Assembly: GCA_002319965.1 (NCBI GenBank)
Contig: DCJQ01000010.1
Coordinates: 1 to 64,000, forward strand
Length of the DNA: 64,000 nt
Source: Megasphaera sp. UBA1696
Lineage (GTDB): Bacteria > Bacillota > Negativicutes > Veillonellales > Megasphaeraceae
Direction: 5' to 3'
Shown here piece after piece: positions 61,181 through 64,000 of this stretch. A program made the translations under genes and the position numbers. A model generated the notes under the pieces. It was not told the DNA's origin. It saw only the letters and a list, made by a program, of their open reading frames with translations, and searched no databases. Each line of letters begins with the position of its first letter. Position 1 is the first letter of the stretch.

Positions 61181-61269
61181 GCCGAGGTGGCGGAACTGGC
61201 AGACGCAACGGACTTAAAATCCGTCGGATAGAAATATCCGTACCGGTTCGATTCCGGTCCCCGGCACCA
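61181..61269 (+). tRNA. tRNA-Leu (TAA)
   Basis: A long-arm tRNA of 89 bases with anticodon TAA at 61215-61217, the extra arm CGGATAGAAATATCCG and T arm ACCGG/CCGGT. The acceptor GCCGAGG pairs with CCCCGGC except for an A-C mismatch at the fifth pair. CCA is encoded. Confidence 0.93.
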
Positions 61270-61319
61270 AATCAACAACGTGTAAGCGGCGTTGGCCGTG
61301 GCCGAAGTCCTTGCAAAAC

Positions 61320-61348
61320 AAAGGAGCTGTCTTTGGACAGCTCCTTTT
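61320..61348 (+). terminator. Terminator of the tRNA cluster
   Basis: AAAGGAGCTGTC and GACAGCTCCTTT form a 12 bp stem with a TTTG loop and T run. Confidence 0.9.
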
Positions 61349-61357
61349 CGCAGTCCG

Positions 61358-61386
61358 TTTAAATTATCTGAAAAATGGGTTATAAT
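61358..61386 (+). promoter_or_regulatory. Promoter touching the scpA start
   Basis: TTTAAA and perfect TATAAT with a 17-base spacer. The -10 ends only five bases before the scpA ATG, so transcription should begin at or next to the start codon. Confidence 0.6.
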
Positions 61387-61391
61387 GAATC

Positions 61392-62111
61392 ATGACTGAA
61401 TACAAGTATAGAGTATCCGATTTTGAAGGACCGCTGGATCTGTTGCTCTATTTGATTGAAAAGAACAAAGTCGATATTTATAACATTCCCATCGTTGACA
61501 TTGCCGATCAGTTCAATGCTTATGTAGCGGACATCGACACCTTTGATGTCGACTATGCCAGCAAGTTTTTTGTCATGGCAGCAACCCTTTTACAGATAAA
61601 ATCCCGGCTGCTTCTGCCGAAACAGCCTAAAACGGTTGACGACGAAGAAGACCCGCAGGAAGTCTTGGTCCGGCAGCTCGTCGAGTACAAAAAGATGAAG
61701 GCCCTATCTCAGGCCATGGGCAGCTTGTGGGATGCCCGCAGCCTGATGATGGGACGCCTGCCGGCGCCGATGCCTTATGAAGTCCGCTTCGAAGGCCATA
61801 TCGACACCAAGGCTCTCTACGAGGCCTTCCGGCAGGTATGTCAGTCTTTGCCGGAACCGGAGGCCGTAGAAATACGGATTCAAAAAGAAATCTACAGCGT
61901 CGGCGAATGCATGCGCCGCGTCACCTATGCCCTGCGCCGAGCCAAGGGGACGATGACGGCAGCTGCCATTTTTCAGGCTTGCCGCTCTCGCGTCGAACTT
62001 GTCGTGACCTTTTTGGCAGTTTTAGAATTGCTCAAGGTTGGTCAATGTGTGACCGTCGCTGAGGGAAAGGATGGGAATACCATTGCCTTACGATACACGC
62101 CAAATGGATAA
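61392..62111 (+). CDS. scpA: Segregation and condensation protein A
   Basis: ScpA is the kleisin that bridges SMC heads in bacterial condensin. The 239-residue protein begins YRVSDFEGPLDLLLYLIEKNK, the family start, has the KSRLLLPK helix and a C-terminal winged helix (about 165-235). No ribosome site is seen before its ATG, and the -10 box of the promoter almost touches it, so a leaderless message is likely. It overlaps scpB by a few bases. Confidence 0.94.
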   Translation: MTEYKYRVSDFEGPLDLLLYLIEKNKVDIYNIPIVDIADQFNAYVADIDTFDVDYASKFFVMAATLLQIKSRLLLPKQPKTVDDEEDPQEVLVRQLVEYKKMKALSQAMGSLWDARSLMMGRLPAPMPYEVRFEGHIDTKALYEAFRQVCQSLPEPEAVEIRIQKEIYSVGECMRRVTYALRRAKGTMTAAAIFQACRSRVELVVTFLAVLELLKVGQCVTVAEGKDGNTIALRYTPNG

Positions 62112-62661
62112 CCGCGAGCCGACGGCGCTCCTGGAAGCCCTCCTCTTTTTGAGTGGTGATGCCATGACCGAAGCGGACATCAGTGAACACCTGGGATGGC
62201 CGTTAGCGGACGTCGAGAAAATCGCCGTCCGCCTGCAGCATCTTTTAGAAGATCAGCGGCGGGGGCTGCGGCTCATCCGCGTTGCCGGCGGTTATCAGTT
62301 GGTGACCCGGCCGGATCTTCACGATGCCCTGCAGTGGGTCCGAACGGGGAAGAAGGAACTGTCGCCTATGGCCCTTGAAGTACTGGCCATCATCGCCTTC
62401 AAGCAGCCTGTGACGCGGGCTGATATTGAAAAGCTGCGCGGCGTTTCGTCAGAAAGGGTTCTGACCTCTCTGGTGCAGCAGGGATTGGTCGTCGACCTCG
62501 GTCGTAAGGACAGTCCGGGACGGCCGATTTTATACGGGACGTCTGCTTATTTTTTGGAATGTATCGGCATGGATTCCCTTGCTGAATTAGCCGGCCGCTT
62601 GTCGGTAGATACTACGGAGGATGGACTTGATGGAAGAACGGTTGCAGAAAGTAATGAGTAA
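62104..62661 (+). CDS. scpB: Segregation and condensation protein B
   Basis: ScpB is the winged-helix partner of ScpA in the SMC condensin. The 185-residue protein has ALLEALLFLSGDAMTEADI at the start, the conserved LSPMALEVLAIIAFKQPVTRADIE and RGVSSERVLTSLVQQGLV segments. The ATG used overlaps the scpA end (ATGGATAA), giving coupling; another ATG 33 bases earlier has an adjacent purine-rich run and cannot be excluded. Confidence 0.94.
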   Translation: MDNREPTALLEALLFLSGDAMTEADISEHLGWPLADVEKIAVRLQHLLEDQRRGLRLIRVAGGYQLVTRPDLHDALQWVRTGKKELSPMALEVLAIIAFKQPVTRADIEKLRGVSSERVLTSLVQQGLVVDLGRKDSPGRPILYGTSAYFLECIGMDSLAELAGRLSVDTTEDGLDGRTVAESNE

Positions 62662-63349
62662 CTGCGGAGTCGCTTCACGGCGTGCTTCGGAAAAGCTGAT
62701 ATTAGAAGGGCGAGTCCGCGTAAACGGTGTCGTCGTCCGGGAATTAGGCACCAAGGTCAATCCTGATAAGGACCGCATTGCTGTCGACGGCAAGACCCTT
62801 GAAGTACAGGCCAAGCATTATTATCTGTTTAATAAGCCCAAGGGCGTCATTACGACGTCGAGTGACGACCAGGGGCGGACGACGGTTATGGACTATTTCA
62901 AGAAGGAAAAAGACCGTATCTATGCCGTCGGCCGTTTGGACCAGAATACAGAAGGCTTGCTGCTCATGACCAATGACGGCGAACTGGCTAATATTCTGAT
63001 GCATCCCAGCCGCCTCGTCGATAAGACTTATGAAGTCAAGGTCAAGGGGCAAGTTGCCGATTCGATTCTGCAGCATTTAGCCGACGGCGTCGAACTGAAA
63101 GACGGGATGACGGCACCGGCTGATGTCGTCTACGTCGACTACGACCCGCGGACGAACCTGACCAGTCTGGAAATCACCATTCACGAAGGCCGCAATCGCC
63201 AGGTCCGCCGCATGCTGGAATATTTTGGCTTTCAGATTCACAACCTGCGCCGTATCCAGTATGCCTTTTTGACCCTGAGCGGCGTCAAGCGCGGAGCCTA
63301 TCGCTCCTTGACCCGTGAAGAAGTGGCTGAACTCTATAAATATAAATAA
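62630..63349 (+). CDS. rluB: RsuA-family 23S rRNA pseudouridine synthase (RluB type)
   Basis: A 239-residue pseudouridine synthase that acts on 23S rRNA; the scpA-scpB-rluB order is a common Firmicute trio. An S4 domain (about 2-60) is followed by the RsuA catalytic domain with GRLDQNTEG, catalytic Asp104, and the HEGRNRQVRRM motif. The ATG chosen is nine bases after ACGGAGG; an ATG directly at the site is less likely. It overlaps the scpB end by 32 bases. Confidence 0.92.
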   Translation: MEERLQKVMSNCGVASRRASEKLILEGRVRVNGVVVRELGTKVNPDKDRIAVDGKTLEVQAKHYYLFNKPKGVITTSSDDQGRTTVMDYFKKEKDRIYAVGRLDQNTEGLLLMTNDGELANILMHPSRLVDKTYEVKVKGQVADSILQHLADGVELKDGMTAPADVVYVDYDPRTNLTSLEITIHEGRNRQVRRMLEYFGFQIHNLRRIQYAFLTLSGVKRGAYRSLTREEVAELYKYK

Positions 63350-63360
63350 TAGGAGTCTTT

Positions 63361-64000
63361 ATGAAGGAAATACTCGTCATCGGTGCCGGTGCGGCCGGCA
63401 TCATGGCTGCGCTGGCTGCTGCCGAATCGGGCGCCAGGGTACATTTATTTGAAAAAAATGATATTGTCGGTAAGAAGATGGGAATCACCGGTAAAGGACG
63501 CTGCAACTTGACCAACTCCTGCAGTATGGCCGATTTCATCGCCCACACACCGGGACACGGAAAATTCCTGTTCAGTGCTTATCAGCAGTTTACGAACCTC
63601 GATTTATTGGATAAACTGAACGGTTGGGGGCTTCTGACAAAAGAAGAACGAGGCGGCCGTATTTTTCCCCAGTCCGACAGCGCCATCGAAGTGCGAAAGC
63701 TCTTTTACCACAAACTGTGCCGCAAGAGCATCGAACTGCATTTAAAAGAAGGCGTTAAAGCCGTTAAATCTTGGGGCCATCGCTTCGTCGTCCAAACGGA
63801 TTCGAGGACGTATGAGGGCGATGCCTGTATCATCACGACAGGAGGCATGTCCTATCCTGTAACCGGCTCTACCGGCGACGGCTACGGCTTTGCAAAGTCG
63901 CTGGGGCACGAGGTGACGGAACTCAAACCGTCGCTCATCCCCTTTACGACAGCCGAAGCCTGGCCGCATGACTTGTCGGGACTGTCTCTGAAAAACGTCG
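63361..64000 (+). CDS. HI0933/YhiN-family flavoprotein, cut by the window end
   Basis: The first 213 codons of an NAD(P)/FAD-dependent oxidoreductase-like protein. The dinucleotide fold GAGAAG (8-13) with an acidic end (HLFEKN), the family signature KKMGITGKGRCNLTN and the TTGGMSYPVTGSTGDGY segment are present. The function of this family is unclear (relatives include BaiN, bile acid reductase). The gene is open at the right edge, so no stop is seen. It starts 11 bases after rluB. Confidence 0.9.
   Translation, partial: MKEILVIGAGAAGIMAALAAAESGARVHLFEKNDIVGKKMGITGKGRCNLTNSCSMADFIAHTPGHGKFLFSAYQQFTNLDLLDKLNGWGLLTKEERGGRIFPQSDSAIEVRKLFYHKLCRKSIELHLKEGVKAVKSWGHRFVVQTDSRTYEGDACIITTGGMSYPVTGSTGDGYGFAKSLGHEVTELKPSLIPFTTAEAWPHDLSGLSLKNV

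Noticed and set aside
1..64000. Mobile elements and recent gene transfer
   Set aside because: No transposase, integrase, terminal repeats or attachment sites were seen. Only the phosphoethanolamine transferase gene is somewhat A/T-richer than its neighbours.

Overview
The window is one 64 kb stretch of a low-redundancy, roughly 50-55% GC bacterial chromosome. The gene set points to a diderm Firmicute of the class Negativicutes, most likely the genus Megasphaera. It combines Firmicute traits (serine T-box leader, pyrR, spoIVB-type protease, rny, scpAB, xpaC/telA pair, 6S RNA next to rarA) with a complete outer-membrane toolkit (bamA, tamB, tolC, mlaEFD, skp-like genes, lpxD, lpxL). A 54-residue clostridial-type ferredoxin closely resembles, from memory, the one described for Megasphaera elsdenii. 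The genus call is inference; the class call is well supported. I saw no insertion sequence, prophage, CRISPR array or toxin-antitoxin locus.

Layout. 1-630: the end of an rRNA operon (5S rRNA and terminator), then a 55-56 bp tandem repeat block. 630-3140: a two-component system on the minus strand and a likely C-rich small RNA. 3300-8700: ferredoxin, lspA-rluD-pyrR, a PTS-type dihydroxyacetone kinase operon (dhaKLM) and an alpha/beta hydrolase. 8700-13000: B12-dependent ribonucleotide reductase and a phosphoethanolamine-transferase-like protein. 13000-18100: a serine T-box leader driving serC, serA, a histidine phosphatase and serS. 18100-24080: glpX, murA, an MreB/Mbl protein, a small secreted biotinyl-like protein and an S55 protease.

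24200-42110 is the envelope block: mlaEFD, tolC, tamB, a sigma factor, a single-pass membrane protein, bamA, an unrecognised outer-membrane-like protein, three Skp/OmpH-like genes, lpxD and lpxL. Together these move phospholipids and insert proteins across a second membrane. The sigma factor and the membrane protein after it, with a sigma28-like promoter motif between them, could be a dedicated regulatory switch for outer-membrane assembly. That is the most interesting idea in the window, and it is inference.

42200-64000 is mostly housekeeping: xpaC-telA, a convergent HAD phosphatase, transketolase, 6S RNA, rarA, ftsK, a short RodZ-like protein, a YgiQ radical-SAM protein, an orphan substrate-binding protein, rimO, cinA, recA-recX, rny, five tRNAs (Asp, Phe, Gly, Cys, Leu), scpA-scpB-rluB, and a flavoprotein cut by the window end. 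Nearly all genes lie on the plus strand; the two-component system and the HAD phosphatase are the exceptions.
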